A DNA stretch of 64,000 nt, taken from NCBI RefSeq assembly GCF_003286085.1, contig NW_020825298.1, forward strand, positions 5,146,001-5,210,000. The letters are read 5' to 3'. Made by a program: the position numbers and the translations under genes. Shown here piece after piece: positions 1-14,193 of the stretch (within the stretch, counting starts at the first letter, position 1; every line of letters starts with the position of its first letter). The DNA is from Drosophila persimilis. Lineage: Eukaryota > Arthropoda > Insecta > Diptera > Drosophilidae. The notes under the pieces are model-generated. The model ran no database searches. It saw nothing but the letters and a program-made list of their open reading frames with translations, and was not told where the DNA came from.

Positions 1-3000
1 AGTGTGGCCGGCGCACACACGTACTCCCACACGAATGCCCAGACAATGGCAAGCAATTATGCATGAAGACGGTATTTAGTTGAAATTGATTGCACACCCA
101 AAAGGAGGACACCAGCGGGTTGTATATCGAGGAGAAATGCTAACCCCAAAACATGCGACATGCCTCTCCAAAAGCCAGCCAGGTGTGGAAATGTCTGTGA
201 GTGAGTCTTTGTCTCGGTGAGTATCTGTGTGTATCTGTGTGTATCTGTGTGTATCTGTGTGTGGTGCATTAGTATCTCCGTGAGTGTGCACTCAATTAAG
301 CATCTTGCATGTCGCACAAATATTGCAGCCTAGACACAATTTTCATCCTGCACTCGACACCTCACCCGTTGGCCGCGTTAATTGATAAACTTCGTTCGAG
401 AAACTTTTCGTTTGACATTAGACATTTTCAAAAGTTCCAAACACACAAATGGAAAAAGTGTTTTGCAAATAGAGAGATGTTTGTACAAAAGCCTGAATTG
501 CTGCGAAAATTTTAAAGGAAAAGCTCCTAGAAATGCATCTAAATGAAGTGGAAACTCTCTGCCGCACAAAGGAGCTTCAAACACAAAAGGTATCCCTGGT
601 GGCAGTGCTAAAAAATCTCCCTGGGTTGTAGCAAAACCCTTGACCATCCCTCGCTCCTTTTGCAGCTAATAAAGCTGATTTTTTCTGCATTTCTGCAGCC
701 CTTCAAAGAGTATACAAATTTCTATGCAAACCTCACAACAGTTCATAGTATTCCCTCCTCTAATAATTTCAATCAGAAACTTCAGCTTCATTTATTTGTA
801 GCCATGTTTAGTTCAGCAAATTTCGCCTTTCAACTCAATTTCGACATAAATCGAAATCGATAACGTAGCAAATGCTTGACCCAAAAAGTGTTCCTTGAGA
901 AATTGCATTTATTAATGCAAAATAGGAAATTTCTGCTCAGCTGGCCAAATGGCTTTGCCTCGATGCTCAGAGAGGGGGCGGGGCCCACATGTGTGCGTAG
1001 GACCAGGTTGAGGGTCCGGCAAAGCAATATCCTTCAACGGCTCCATTTATTACGATATTTATGTGAGGGCGTAAATCAAGAACACCAATGGAATGGAATT
1101 AATAAATGAGTCTACACAGCAGCTGCCGTTGCCTGAGCCACTGATGAAAGTTTTGGCTTTTCCCGTGATTCAAACTAAGCCAGGATGCTCTTAAAGGACC
1201 TGCAAATAAACACCATTGAGGGAAAATACCACTTTTAAGTAATAAATTGTAAGGAAAGGTTATTGAATCTTGTTTCGCGTTGATATTTGATGGGTTTCGA
1301 CTTTCTTTTCAGAGTTTTCATGGGATTTCTCTTATTTATGGCAGATATATTTCGCTGTGCCAATCCTCGCTTTTGTGGATTCTGCTTCATCTATATACAA
1401 TTCGTGTTAAATTCGTATAGAAAAGGTTTTCAGATCTACCCAATAATTCAGCCATGAATTGAATTTGAAAAACAATAGAAAAAAAGGTGAATATTATACC
1501 GAAACACATGGCCATAAAATCCAATTACAGAAATGTCGGTGAATGTGCAAGCCGCAACATTGTAGGGTAGGGGAAGGGGCAGAGGCAGAGGAAATTCCTA
1601 TTTTCAGGGAAAGGATTTTCAATTTACGGAGTTGTGTATCTCTGCCTTTTTCATATTTTATGTTAATTAAACTTGTTGCCGCGGCGGTGTGGCGGCGTCT
1701 ATGCTGTTGCCCCTGTTTTTGCTGCAACTTGAAACCAATTACGAAGACACCCAGATACACATGTGGCACTCACACCCTGACAGCATGTTATGCTGCTTAA
1801 TTCCCGCCCCCACTCCCACTCCCACTCGTTACTTCGTTAGTTACGAGTAGTTTTGACGTGGCACAGAGCCGTTGCAGTGGCAGCAGCACGGGGCACGGGG
1901 CGCGCTCTCCAAAGCGTGAAATAACTTCCGTTGCAAATTTCATTTTCGTTGCACACACATTTTTTGTATCCACACAAAATGCACAATGCAGACACACGAG
2001 ATGCGAGCTGCGAGCTGCGCGATGCGCGATGCGAGTGGGCGTCGGAGTGGGCGTGGGCGTGGGTTGGCTGCGCCTCCCATTTCAGTTGGAAACTTTTGGG
2101 GCTCTTCTTGGCAGTGAATATGTTTTAATGAGCTTCAAATTATGATGCGGTGGAGCTTGCTGGCGCTTATACCCGTAAGCAGCAAATCATTTTATACATT
2201 TTTGTTCATAAATTTAAGCCAATGGAACACTTTCTAACCATCAACATTTGTTGAGCCTTAAGACTATTTATTATTCATGCAAAAGTTGAAGTATTCTTTA
2301 AAGTTCTATGAGTTCTAGCTTTTTTAAAGCTTAAGCCGGGAGGTTTTCCTCATATATTTGCAGAGAAATGGGACCAAAACCTAAGGGATATTTTAGTTCG
2401 TAAAATTCAAGATATTTTAATGAAGCCTCGAATGTTTTTCCATGGCATATGAAGCTGACACTTATTTAAAGAGGAGATATAGATCTATTCTAGTCCTATC
2501 CTATTTCCAATGACAAAACTTGTTGCTCTTTCATTGGAGAATCCTCAGCAGAGAACCTTCTTTCCTCTGCCTTGGGTCGCTTCCAATTTTGCTAATTTGA
2601 ATGTAAAAAATCTCTCAGCAAAGCCACACATGTCAAGGACCTTCTCATAGTTGAAACTCCTCAAATTTCAGTGCAACTCTCTTCCACTTTCTCTCTCTCC
2701 CTGTACAACTCCAAGGCCTTTTTCACCGCCTTGGGCCCGCCTGAATGTGTTCGGAAAAGTGTTGAAATGTTGCTCAACTTAAATGAAAATGACTTTGGGA
2801 AGTAGCTTTTGCCTTCGTGTACTTCTGCCTTTCACTTCTTTATTTCGTTCCTCTGGTTCCTCTGGTCTCTCGGCTTTCTTTTGCCAAATGCCGTGGAAAT
2901 AAAGTACTGCATATAATTTGAATTTAATACTTTATTGTTGTTCTCCTGTCCTGTCCTGAAGTTTGTAATTATTTTCTTACTTCGCCTGCCACAAGTGTGA

Positions 3001-4285
3001 AAATCACCACAACTTTTTCGTGTGAAGCCATTTTCCTGGCTTTCTCCAGCATTTTCCAACAGTTTGCTGTTTGTTGATTATGTTACTTTTTCCCGCCTCG
3101 GGGACAGTCACAAAAAGTAAGGTCTTTTTTGCATGGCTACACGAAGTTTTGCCGTGCAACAGCAGTGGCAGCACGGAAGGGGGGAAGGGAAGGGGGGTTC
3201 TTGCACATTAAAAATGTATGGAAAATAATTTAGTAAATATTCGGTCAATAGTTTGCAGAGTCCCTACTTTTTGTTGGGGGTAGGATGCGTAGGGTAATAG
3301 TGTTTGAGCCGGATGGTGGCCAGGGCAGAGAAGGAAGTGTTGCTATAGGAATGAGGGATCTGCAAGGCCATCTGCTAATATCCTTTCCAATATCCAATAG
3401 AGAATCTATTGAATAGGACCAATTGGAAAGCCGGGGGAGCTCTCGACCCTGTGAACGGTCTGAAGTAAAGCCAAGACCAGGGGACCTAGGCAAGACCCAG
3501 GCAGGACCCAGGACCCCGAGCGGTGTCCAATCGGAAGCATCCCCAATAGCCCAAACGTCGTCAGAATAGGAGGCCCAGGCCATATAATGATCATGATCAT
3601 TTTTCATACTTATGATGTATTTAATGGATGCAATGACTAAGGAAACTCCTCTTCAGATCTGAACAGTCCCAGGAAAAGGCTTCTCACGAGTAAAGAACTG
3701 ATGAATTAATCTACAAATTTGTATACAATTAATTGCCAAAAAGTGGTTCCTTAATCATTGGAGGTAAAAACTGTATTCCACTCGGAAAATTCTGGAAATT
3801 CGATCTATTGCAAGTCAGAATTGTGCTGCAACTATTATATTTCTTAATTCTACACATATTCTTTTTAAATGTATACCAGTTTTACTTTTCCCATGCATCG
3901 TATAACAGTCGACATGCACTTGGTTTGAGTCTTGGCTAAGCCAACGAAACTTTTCTATTCCACCACCAAAAATCGAAAGATCGGAAATGAGTGGGAAACA
4001 TCCACCAAAAATGGGTGGAAAAGGGCCCGCCTAAGAGAGTGGTGCAACGAAAGAGAGCGAGAGAGGGGGAGGGAAGGGGGAGAGAGAGAGCGGAAGCAAG
4101 AGGGAGCGTGTCGTGATAACAGAAACCGGTTTTATTTTCCAGAATGTTTGTTTTTTGCCTGGGTCGCTGGGTGATTTCTAGTTTTTCCAAATTCAGAATG
4201 CACCGGCTGATTGGACCGTTCACTTGTCCGTCCCTCTACACAGTTCTCAGCAACTCTGTTTATTTATTAAAATTCAAACAAAATC
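1..4285. other. Non-coding DNA, no gene seen
   Basis: No convincing coding exon was found on either strand. The stretch holds a 10-bp tandem repeat near 221-263, G/C-rich runs, AT-rich pockets near 2160-2420 and 3600-3950, and short open frames whose translations are low-complexity or lack splice and start support. One hydrophobic open frame around 3733-3939 has no ATG at its start and was not accepted. Confidence 0.6.
221..263. repeat. 10-bp minisatellite (TATCTGTGTG)n
   Basis: Four near-perfect tandem copies of TATCTGTGTG are visible. The open frames over it are the repeat read as protein (IHTDTHRYTQ-like) and are not genes. Confidence 0.85.
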
Positions 4286-4643
4286 ATGGCCACAATGGAT
4301 GATCATTTCAATAGGGTAATGAGGAAAAATCCCACCATTCAAGACGACCTACGTGGCATTTTCAAGAGCTCCTCATGCGACTCTCCCCAGCGGTCAATCA
4401 CGCTCTCGCAGATACGTGGCAAGTACCCAAAAAGCAAGGTATACAGACAGAGCGTTTTCTAATTGCATTTTTTTGTTTTATGTGGCAGCTGCTTACAGCG
4501 AGAGAACCGGCAAGGAGTTCCCCATCAAGGGTGGCACGCGCACCCAAATGTGTTTCATTCTGACGGTGCCATATGTCTGCTGTTTCACCAGTCGAATCGG
4601 TACTCTTCGATTTTATACAATTGACATAAACCAGGAGAGATAG
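4286..4643 (+). CDS. Possible small two-exon gene, frame unresolved at the splice
   Basis: Exon 1 (4286-4438) starts ATG GCC ACA ATG and reads 51 codons with typical Drosophila codon choice (begins MATMDDHFNRVMRK, ends SQIRGKYPKSK). It meets a good donor, AAG|GTATAC. The 50-nt intron 4439-4488 has a CTAAT branch point, a T-rich tract and the acceptor GGCAG. Exon 2 (4489-4643) also looks coding in one frame (AYSERTGKEFPIKGG...) to a TAG at 4641-4643. However, joining 4438 to 4489 puts exon 2 in a different frame, which stops after 24 codons. The preferred frame is restored by a weaker pair (donor CAA|GTACCC at 4423, acceptor ACAG at 4497-4498, product about 93 residues), or if one base was lost near the donor. 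It could therefore be an intact gene with unusual splice sites, a recent pseudogene, or a gene with a one-base sequence error. The product is not recognised. An AATAAA lies about 140 nt after the stop. Confidence 0.5.
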
Positions 4644-4781
4644 AAGATGTGTACAGGGTATGAGTGTGTACGCGTACAGGAAAGCATCTAGTCATTGGAG
4701 TGCAATAGCAGTAAGGAAATGATAGGATACAAAAATATATATATTTTTATATAAAGAAATCCGAACTGAACCTAAAAGATT

Positions 4782-4787
4782 AATAAA
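4782..4787 (+). promoter_or_regulatory. Polyadenylation signal AATAAA
   Basis: A canonical AATAAA lies about 140 nt downstream of the TAG of the two-exon candidate at 4286-4643, a plausible 3'UTR length. Its position is the only support. Confidence 0.35.
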
Positions 4788-5349
4788 GAATATTCTTACC
4801 ACTATAAACATTCGAAAAATGCATGTAAATGGGACTTAATTTTGGTATTAAATGCAATTAGTATACTACAGTGGACTCTAGTTGATTGCAGAAGCTGAGA
4901 GCTAAGATAAGAACCATTTCTCTGAGTTACATTATTAATTTCCCCTCCCTAGGAATTCCCTTCAGAGGAATTTCCCTCATCATACACCATGGAATGCAAA
5001 TAAGGGCCAAATTTTTAGTCTTTTCCATTAATTCCCCAAAGAAACGTTTCAAAAATATGTGAAAATATTGTTTTAGAATACCGAAAAATGCGTCATCGAA
5101 AACTTCCAATTTCAAATTGAAATTCCATTCCAGGGAGTTGTGTGTTATTTTTCTGGCACTGCCGCTGCCAATTGTAATTGGGGGACAACAGCAAATCGGC
5201 AAACCTCAATGCAAATAAATGACCGAGTGAGTGACAGCATGTCCGTGCATCAAATCAAATGTATTTGCTGCCGCAGCTTTGCAGACCTACAAAAAGACCC
5301 AAAAAACTAGAACACCAAAGCCAAACAACTAACAACCAACAAACAACGC

Positions 5350-5369
5350 GGGGGGGGGGGGGGGGGGGG
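5350..5369. repeat. Poly(G) tract, 20 bp
   Basis: An uninterrupted run of 20 G on the + strand. It is one of several very long G or C runs in the window. Confidence 0.9.
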
Positions 5370-8300
5370 AGCGGACCAGACCAAATAAACCAAATCCGAA
5401 CACACCGAAAATGGGTCCGAGGATGGGTCCCGTCACGCAGTCGCAGAATCTCAGATGTCGTGGACCCAAAGCAAAGCATAATGAAACTAAATGCCGAGAG
5501 AAGAAAAACCAAGCCCCCCCCCCCACCCCTCCCCCGCCAAAACAAATTCATTACGGAACTACACCTCAGGGGGTGATAATTCGATTCAACGAAACTTTGG
5601 TGATTATTTATTGCTTCATGCGGCGACTCGTACTCCAACGCCCACCCCGTGACCCCCCTGTCTGTGTGGGGCAAGTTCGGTTCGGTTGGGCTGCATGTCC
5701 CGGGCGCCATGTCCCCATGGTGTTTTGCTGTTAGTGTCATAAAATGTTTTGTGGCCCAAAAACTCGGCCCTGGAACTCATTATTTTGTTCATTAACACTT
5801 TTTTTTTTCCTCCTACTTCCAGCTTGTTTTTACTATTTTTTTTGGTTTTAGATGGTAGGAATGTGTGCTACAGGGTGTTCTAGGTAGGCATAGGCCCTGA
5901 TAGGGGGTGCCATATATATTTTGGAATGTTTTTTCCATTAAAGGAAGTACTTTTTTACAATTCTTATCCTTGGATAAATTTATAACAATATTTCTATCCC
6001 TTAAACCCCCTCCCAGGGTATCCCTTGGTCCTCACTTGCACTCTTGGCCCTCCCCCACATTTATGTGGCTGTTGTGCTGCCCTCGTCTCATGATATGGAT
6101 TTCCTCCAGGACCATCAATTAAATTACGCTATCTTTTGTCTGCTTCTGCCTCTGCCTCTGCCACTGCCTCTGCTCCTGGGAAGGGTCCTGGGATGCCATT
6201 TTGCATGGCAAATTTTATTTATGTGCCTAAAAATATATATGTACAGTGCGGTACGGTTGTGCGATGCCATAAACCTAAAATGATTTTTGCATAATGTTTG
6301 TTTTGCTGTTTTGTTGTGTGTTTGTTGTGTTTGGCTTTTAGTTTTCCATGGGCATAAACATTTTTTATGTCTCATTAAGGTTTTGTTTTCGCTTTTTTGG
6401 GTCCTATGTGTTCTATTCGGTGGCTTATCGGAGGCCAAGTTGAAATGTTGTTAACTTTTACTAGCTGCGGCTTTAATTCATTAGTGGAAATGGTCCGAGG
6501 AGGCTGATTTCGTCCTGCTTGCCACTGGCTTATGGCCACTTGGCCGAGTTATAAAATGTTATCGAGGGCGCAGGTTTTTATGTCTCAGGGTCAGATAAAT
6601 GTGTTTATAGCGGAGACCGGGACTGGCTTTTATCTTGGGGAAGGGGCTGTGGCTGTGGCTGGGGCTGTTTATGACACGCATACGAAGCGTGGGACGAAGA
6701 TTTGTCGTGGGATTAGGCAAAAAACATTAAGAGCGGGTCATTAAGAGAGTCCTTATATAGTAGGCAAAGAAAGAGATACAGGATCTAATGAAGGGGGGAA
6801 GTGAGCTCTTAAAGTCTTACAAAATACAAATATTCTAGCTAATTTTCAGCATATGAAAACATGTTAAACCCCCAAAATATGAAAAACTTTACATTCACAG
6901 CAAATTTAGCCAGCTGTCAATTGGTGTGGAGTGTTTATATCCTCCTCGTCCGCCCTCCGCCCTCCGCCCTCCTCCTGCAGGACTCCCCTTCTCTAATCGC
7001 TTCTAATAACGCACAAAATTGAAAAACTTGTGCGATATCATGGGGGACTCCAGCTGCCCGGCGGGGAGACCAGAGACCAGACCAGAGACAAACCAAACCG
7101 GACCCGACAACTTGCGACAACTTAAAGCACATGCGAGGGGGCCAGCAGGCAGGGTGGGTGGGGGGTGGGGTAGGGGGGTGGTGGAAATCAAGAAAGAAAA
7201 GAAATAAGTAACAAGAAGAAAACTGTCATGATATGCCCGTAAACACGGCCAGCTGTAGATGCTCCAAGGGCCAGGACCTCCAACCACCACTTCCCCGGAC
7301 ATGGGAATGGACATGGATTGAACCTTCTTCGGGGGAGGGTGGGGGTGGGGGTGCCAGTGCGGGTGTATTTGCTTTGCACTGTGCCACTTTGGAAATTGTG
7401 CAGATTGTCCAGTTACAGGGCGTGTGGCGCATGGCGTGGCGTCTGTTTGTTTTAATTTCTCTTATCGGCAGGCAGTCCCAGGCCCCAGTCCCCCGCCCCA
7501 GCTCCGTTTCCTTTCGAGTTGTGCTCCTTCCACTCGGACTCCCCAGAGCCATACAATTTTAATTGCACAATGGCAGCTCCTTTTGTTTTCTAGCTGCAAT
7601 TTTTTAAAATGAATTCATGGCCTGGCTGGGCTCGGCGCGGCTTGGGGCTTGGGGCTGGGGTCTGGCCTGGGTCTGGGCCTTGGACTGGGTCTGGCTCTGT
7701 GCCCGGCTCTGGCGCTCTTTTGTTTGACGTCTCTAAATCCGCAAGGAGTTTGACTGCGTCGACTACTGTTCCTGCCCAGGAAGCCAGCGAGCTATTTAAT
7801 TGAAAGTTGCTTTGTGACTCCGTCGGGGTAAGCTAATAAAATGTTTAACTTTGATTTAGTTGAGGGATTTCTAAACCGAATGCACTTTAAGGGCACTCCA
7901 ACGACTGCCCCCCCCAGCTGGCTGTAAAGATTCATTTTGAAACATTATTCGAGAGGAGAGTTAAATACGAGCTTGGAGATTTCCTTATAATAATTATGAC
8001 GAAGGCAAATAGAAGGCCGAAAACTTAAGGCGTGGCATCTCTCCTGTCCCACCCAAGTCCCCCCTCCCTGTAGATAGATTTCCCCACCCTTAGGGGTCCT
8101 CCCCAACGCCTGTCAGTGCCCCCCACCTATGGGAAATAATAAATTGCTTCTATGCAATTTTTTAATTACAACTTTTAAGTTCCTGTGAAATCGGGTTGTG
8201 TGAGAGGTCAGAGGGCGGTGCGAGAGGCGAGGGGTGCTCCGGCAGCTCCAATTTGAATTATGAGCAATTAGGTTTGGCCAACCACAAGCAAGCGAAATGG

Positions 8301-10870
8301 TTTTTGCACGCTGATTAGGGGCTGTGGATGGTGGGGGTGGGTCGTGGGGGGTCGTGGGTCATGTGTCAACAGGAGAGGGTCGGATCGGGTCGGGTCGGGT
8401 CTGCCCCACGGCGCGGCGTTGCACTGCAGTGGATTGCGGTCAGCTGCATGTGTCGGAGTGGGGGAATGCGTGTGTAATGAGGCTTAATTTGTTAAATTCC
8501 ATGGCTTATAATTGGCATCGGCCAGACCGCAAGGCAGACCGTACCGGGGGGGACGGAGGGGGGGCACTGAGAACTGGGGCAAGTGCAAAGTGTAATTATG
8601 TGGTCGCTTGGCCAGCCCTCAACTACCAGATTTGTTTGCCCGAGTGCTCGAAGAGCTTGTTGTTTGCTTGTTTGTTGTTTGTTGGCCTGGCCAAAAACCT
8701 TAAGCCTTGTCTAAGCAAAATGCCACAATTTAAGCCACAGCATTGTGCGGGCTCTCGCTGCGTTCGCTTGCCATTTTATGGCATTTTTATGGCCCCGAGA
8801 ATACAAATAAAACCAAGTGCCATTATTTTTACACCTCGCTGGCACTCGCACACTCGACGCTGCAAAAGCCCCACAAAATGCACACAAAAATTAAGTTTTG
8901 CCCCCCCCCCCAAAAAGTAGAAAGAGATGATGAGGGTTAAGGGCAACACAGGTCATAAGGAATAGTGGATGCTCTTGGAATTAGCCCACAAAAAAAAGAG
9001 GGAAGAAATGAAAAGGAAAAAGTCTAAATAAATGTTTAAAAATTATAATAATTATACGAATCAATACATATTGAAATAGGGATCTTAAACGGGCTACTAT
9101 TCATCCTTTGTAGTGCTCTTTGGCTACCTATTATACCTACAGTCTATAGCCCATATACTTGATAGTTTTCCTTTGAAGATCAGACGCTTAAAGGAGCCCA
9201 AAGAACCCCCCTTTTCTCAGCATTATCCCAGGCTGCCCTGCCTATTGAGAGTCCCTTCTAAAGACTACTCCTGTGTAACCTCTAAGGCATTCTAAAACCG
9301 AATAAAACTTTGAAAAATCTCCAAAAAAGAGCGTCTTAGAAACCCAACACCGCAGAGCCCTGACCAACTCCTGTTAGATCCTTTGGCGTCTCTCCTCTGC
9401 TGCCAATATTAATTATGAATCTCTATTCCCCCAGCAAAGCCGCCATAAAAATGCATATACCCCTTCCTAAAAATTAATTCAGATGCCATCCCTGCCACAT
9501 GCAACATGGCTAGTGTCATGGTAAAACTTTTTTTGTGTTGCTTACATTTTTTCTCTATTTTTGTTTTTTTTTTTATTGCACAACTTTATCCTTTTTCGGG
9601 GCGAACGCACATTGCATGCATTTTCCACGGGCGAAACGAAAAAAAAAGGAAACTTTTTGAGCCATTGTTTTCTTGTAAATGGCAACCGGAACCCTCGGCT
9701 GTGGAGAGAACATATCTAGAGCCCGTACCGGGCAGCGCCATTTTGGCCATAATCTGGGCTGCCTTTTGTCGGCAGCTGTTTGGCTCGGCGGCAACTTTAA
9801 AGCTGCAACTTTTTGGCATTGCCAAATGCCAAACTCCAGCAACTTTTGCCGGACATCGAATGCCTGCTGCTCCTCCCCCTCCCTCCCTGGCATTCATTCT
9901 GTAATTGTGCGTATTATGCGTGTAATTGGCATTACTATTTCCCGGCCCCCCCCGCCCGAAATGAAAGGGTGGAAAGGGTCACCAGAGGTCTGGCCAGAGT
10001 TGAATAGTTTTGGTGTCTCAAAAGTTGAGTGGAATTTTCATTCTTTTGCTTGCCATGCATCTAATTTTTGTCGTTTCCCCCCCCCCACTCCTGGGTAGAT
10101 AAATTATTTGTGTCATTAGTCAGTTGCCTGATTGCAAGACCATTTTCGAAATTTAATTCTACTTAACTTTTCTTTGGCCAGAAATTGCTTTATCATTAAA
10201 AGTAAATGTGCAACTTTTGCCTGGGGGCCAAAGGCAGTGGAGGGGAGGGGGGAGGAGAGTTTCGTTTGCATTTCCTTTGCATTTCAGTGCCAACTCGTTA
10301 GCTTTGAGGCAGCTTCGAGGCAGTTCCGAAGAGAACTTGAAAGTTGGGGCTGGCTTTAATAATCCCCAGCATCAACACAACTGGCAGGGGGGGGCAGGGG
10401 CCTTGGGGGGGCATGCGGCATGGGGCAGAACTAGAAGCTAAAACAAAAACTTTTCGACCAAGTTGCAGAGCGCTAAGACCACAAGTAACATTTGTAAAAT
10501 GCACATTTAAAACTCACAGGACAAAAAGTAAAGCACACACACAAACAGCGGACACACACACACACAGGAAGACGGCAGCAGGAGCCGAAAAAGGATAATA
10601 AGAAACGCCTTTGCGTCCCTTTCGTGTGGCTCTGACTCCGGCAGAAGCTGTGAAAACTTTTCAATTTATTGTTAAACTTTTGCACTGAGGCGCACAATTA
10701 TAAAGTGTCATTTAGTGCCCCCCCACCCCCCATCGAAGGGAGGGGGGACCCGCCTCTGACAAGAAATTATGAAGTGTGTTGGACGCCCAACGACCAGCGA
10801 GCCCCGACCACCGCTGACACTTGCGGCAGGCCACTTCCGGTGGCAGAGTGAGGACGACATTGTCCTTGTT

Positions 10871-10919
10871 GTCATCATCATCATCATCGTCATCGTCATC
10901 GTCAACGACATCGTCGCCG
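10871..10919. repeat. ATC/GTC trinucleotide repeat
   Basis: Imperfect repeat of CATCAT and CATCGT units. Frames across it read as poly-I/V, poly-S or poly-D and are not evidence of a gene. Confidence 0.85.
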
Positions 10920-11120
10920 TTGGACATTTTCGACTGCTCCCAGTGCTCCACCCTCCTCCACGTCATCCTCCACTTGCCACTCAAGTGCAAGCCAGTTTCA
11001 TGCGGCGCATTCGAGTGCTGTTGTCGCTCCTTGTTGCCGGCAAAGTGTCACAAACACAAATAGAGAAACGGTCTGCCGCACTTGCTCCTCCAGATTTTCG
11101 GTCTTCTTGTGATGCTGATT

Positions 11121-11172
11121 CCTGTTCCTGCTCCTGCTCCTGGCACTGGCACTGGCACTGGCACTGGCACTG
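11121..11172. repeat. Hexanucleotide repeats (TCCTGC)n then (TGGCAC)n
   Basis: Two adjoining six-base repeats, a few copies of CTCCTG followed by about six of CACTGG. The overlapping frames give QCQCQC or HWHWHW and are artefacts. Confidence 0.8.
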
Positions 11173-14100
11173 CTTCCTTCTGAATCTGCTCCTGCCGCTG
11201 TGTGATTTACAGCGTGCGACTTTTATTTGAAGTGGGACATTCATTTTACGCTAAAGTGAACCTAAATCAACACCAAGGCGCACTCCTCCCCCCAGCTCTA
11301 GTGTTGGTTCGTACACCCCCACCCCTCACACACCCCCACCCCCTCTCACACACACACACACACACAGGCAGAGGCAGCCCCTCCAAGTTGTCAACTGCTG
11401 GAGGTGGTCGCGTAATGTAATTAAGAAGGGGGGTGGCCCTCCTCCCTCCCTCCCACCACGGTAAATCGTGATTGGGGCAGCAGCATCAAATGGATCATAA
11501 TTTTAGCCTCGGGTCAGGTTTACTTTGTTGAGGAAACGAAAACAACAGATTTATGGGAGATAACGACAATATTTTGGGCATACTCGAAGGAATCATGGGC
11601 CAAAATATAATGCTTTCTATCAAGAATTGCCAATAAAAGATATAAATATAATAAAACATAGGTTGTACCACAGAAAGTAAAGAAGACTCTTATAGGCTTT
11701 TCAGAACTATCTTAAAGAAAGATCACCTGATGAAATTGGCAACAGAAGAACCAGATCTATCCTGGGATATATGATTGTGCCTCCTACGAGGAAGCTCTAT
11801 ATAATAATCGGTTAATAATCGGTTAATAATCGTCTTAGGCATCGTATAATTCTAGTGTCTACTCAAGAATTAATTTAAACGGATCTAAGGATCTAAGCAT
11901 TAGGAAAAATGTATAAAAATCTGGACAAAATAATGCAAAAAAAATAAGCCTTTAATTTAATTTTTTTTTTATTTATTTAATTAATTAACGATTATCTTTT
12001 AATAATGGTATTTAATTACAGAAGGAGGAAAGAAGAGAAGTTTAAAGTTGGTTAAAGTTAGGCGATTATAATTAGCGAATGCTATTAGTTTAAGGAACTG
12101 TTCAGGGAATACAAATAATTAGGCAAATCTTATAAAAAATGGATTTATTTTTCGGAAAAAAAAGAATTAATTATCGGAAAAAATGTATTCATTTATCGTA
12201 TAAAATTAGTTGCCTTGTAAAAATATATCCGATAAAGCTCTTAAAACAGCACTAAACTCAAAAGTTATATCTGCTCTAGCACCTATAATATATCTGGCAC
12301 ATTTAATAGGTAATACTGGTACTAATAGGTACCATTTTTGCCTATTTTATCATATTCCTAGCTACTGTTGTGCCTCACGCGCCCATCTCTATCCGATAGG
12401 TTGTGCATTTCTAGCGCCTCGCAGTTTGGTATTTTTTGGGCAGATGCCTTTAAATTACCGACTCGCTGGGCTCCTCTTTTGGAGGTCGTCTCTTGTGGCG
12501 TCGCTTGATTGAAATGCCTGGTAGGCCAGGAGGCAGCCCGCCTCCGAGCGACTCCGAGCCTTCCCGCCTGCTGCCTGCTGCCTGCCTGCCTGCCAAGCTG
12601 CTCGCCACTTAAGTTGGCTTAATTAGTTTTTGAAAGTTATGCCAACGCCAGCCACGCCCACTTAATGCATTTGGCCTTTATGCGGCTGCTGCACAGCCCG
12701 GGGAGCCGGGGGGCCGCCTTGGAAGCAAAGGGCAGGCAACCACAACAGAAGCGGATCCGGCCAAGAGTGGCGGCGTTCCGACCAAGTTCCGCTCTCGATA
12801 CTGGCCGCAGGGGCCGGAGAGCACTTTGGGGAGGCAAAAGTTGTGATCGGAATATTTGGAACCCACGATTTCCTCAATCCTAACCCTATTAAAGGCCCAT
12901 CTGTTGCCTTTTCCAGGGTATCCCAAATTCGTATTGGAGTGTAGTGATCCCCCAACTAACTTTGATTATATTTTGTTGTTTCTCAAGCATTTTTCTTGGC
13001 CGCACATATTTTCCTTCGCCACTGCAGAGTCTTTTATTATATTTTTTTTGCCATATTTAATTATGGAAATTTTTCAGAGGACCAAAATTTACATAAATAT
13101 TGAGTTGAGGCTCGGGGAGTTGGCTTTTTAATGAAGTTTGATTGCTCTGCGGAGCCAATTGAAGGCTTGAAAAACTGTCAATCGAGAGCGAAAAAAGGCA
13201 CTAAAAAAAAGAGGGGAAACTGATTTGTCAGAGAGCAATTTTGGGTATCGTTTGGGGGGTGGTGGGCGTGTGTGGCACGCATATGTCAAAGAGGAAGTGA
13301 AACCAAAATGCTTTTATGCCCCATGCAGCAACCAGCACAGACATTCATTTCCAATGAGACTCATTTTGCGGTGACACACGACACTCGACTCTGCCCAATT
13401 TCCCAGCACCCACAGAATCCAGGCTGATCCTGGCCCCCCCCTCAAACCGGACTGGCTTTCCAGCTCTTTTACAGCCGAGCGGTTAGACACAGACACAGAC
13501 CAGAGAGAGAGAGAGAGCCACCGAGCCGCAACCGCAGCAGGGGGGGAGGCAATGGACGAGTGGACTAGAAGGCCAGAAATTAACTTTACTACTGACACCT
13601 TGACAATATTTCGAACGACAGCATCTGGCAGACATTAAATAGGCAACCGCAATTTTATACCCAGGATAACCGAGCACCGAGCACCGAGCAACGAGCACTG
13701 GGTGCCCCCGAGCACATGACATTTGGCATTGCGTGCCTGGCATAAGCCCGACCCCAGCCCCGACCCCTGCCCCGGTCTGACATCTGCCCCGAAAAAGGCT
13801 TTGACTTGATGTTGATTTTGGCAGACAGTGCGCTGAATTTTCAATTTTATTTGCAATTTGTATTTTTTTGTGCTGCCTCAGCAGTGGCTGGGAAGATTGC
13901 AGCAGCAGCAGCAGGCGGCCAAGTGTCATAGGTGTTGACGTGGCTGGCAGGCCTCCACCGCCAGAACGTGCCTATGTCAAATGTGGTTAAGAGATTTAAC
14001 AAGAACATCTCCCCCTGCGACCCCCAAGACCTCTCTCCCTGCTGGAAACTAATTCGAAATTGAACTGCGGACTCCAGTAGGGGCCTGCAATCACGACTTG

Positions 14101-14193
14101 GACTTAATGCAGATTCGACATCAATTTTCGATGGCAGTTTGTCGAGGGGAAATTGAAAATTGCGGTTCTCCTTCCTACGAAAAGGGTTGCCCC

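Noticed and set aside
8324..8920. 198-codon plus-strand open frame
   Set aside because: Gly/Trp/Ser-rich start from GGGT runs and no recognisable domain.
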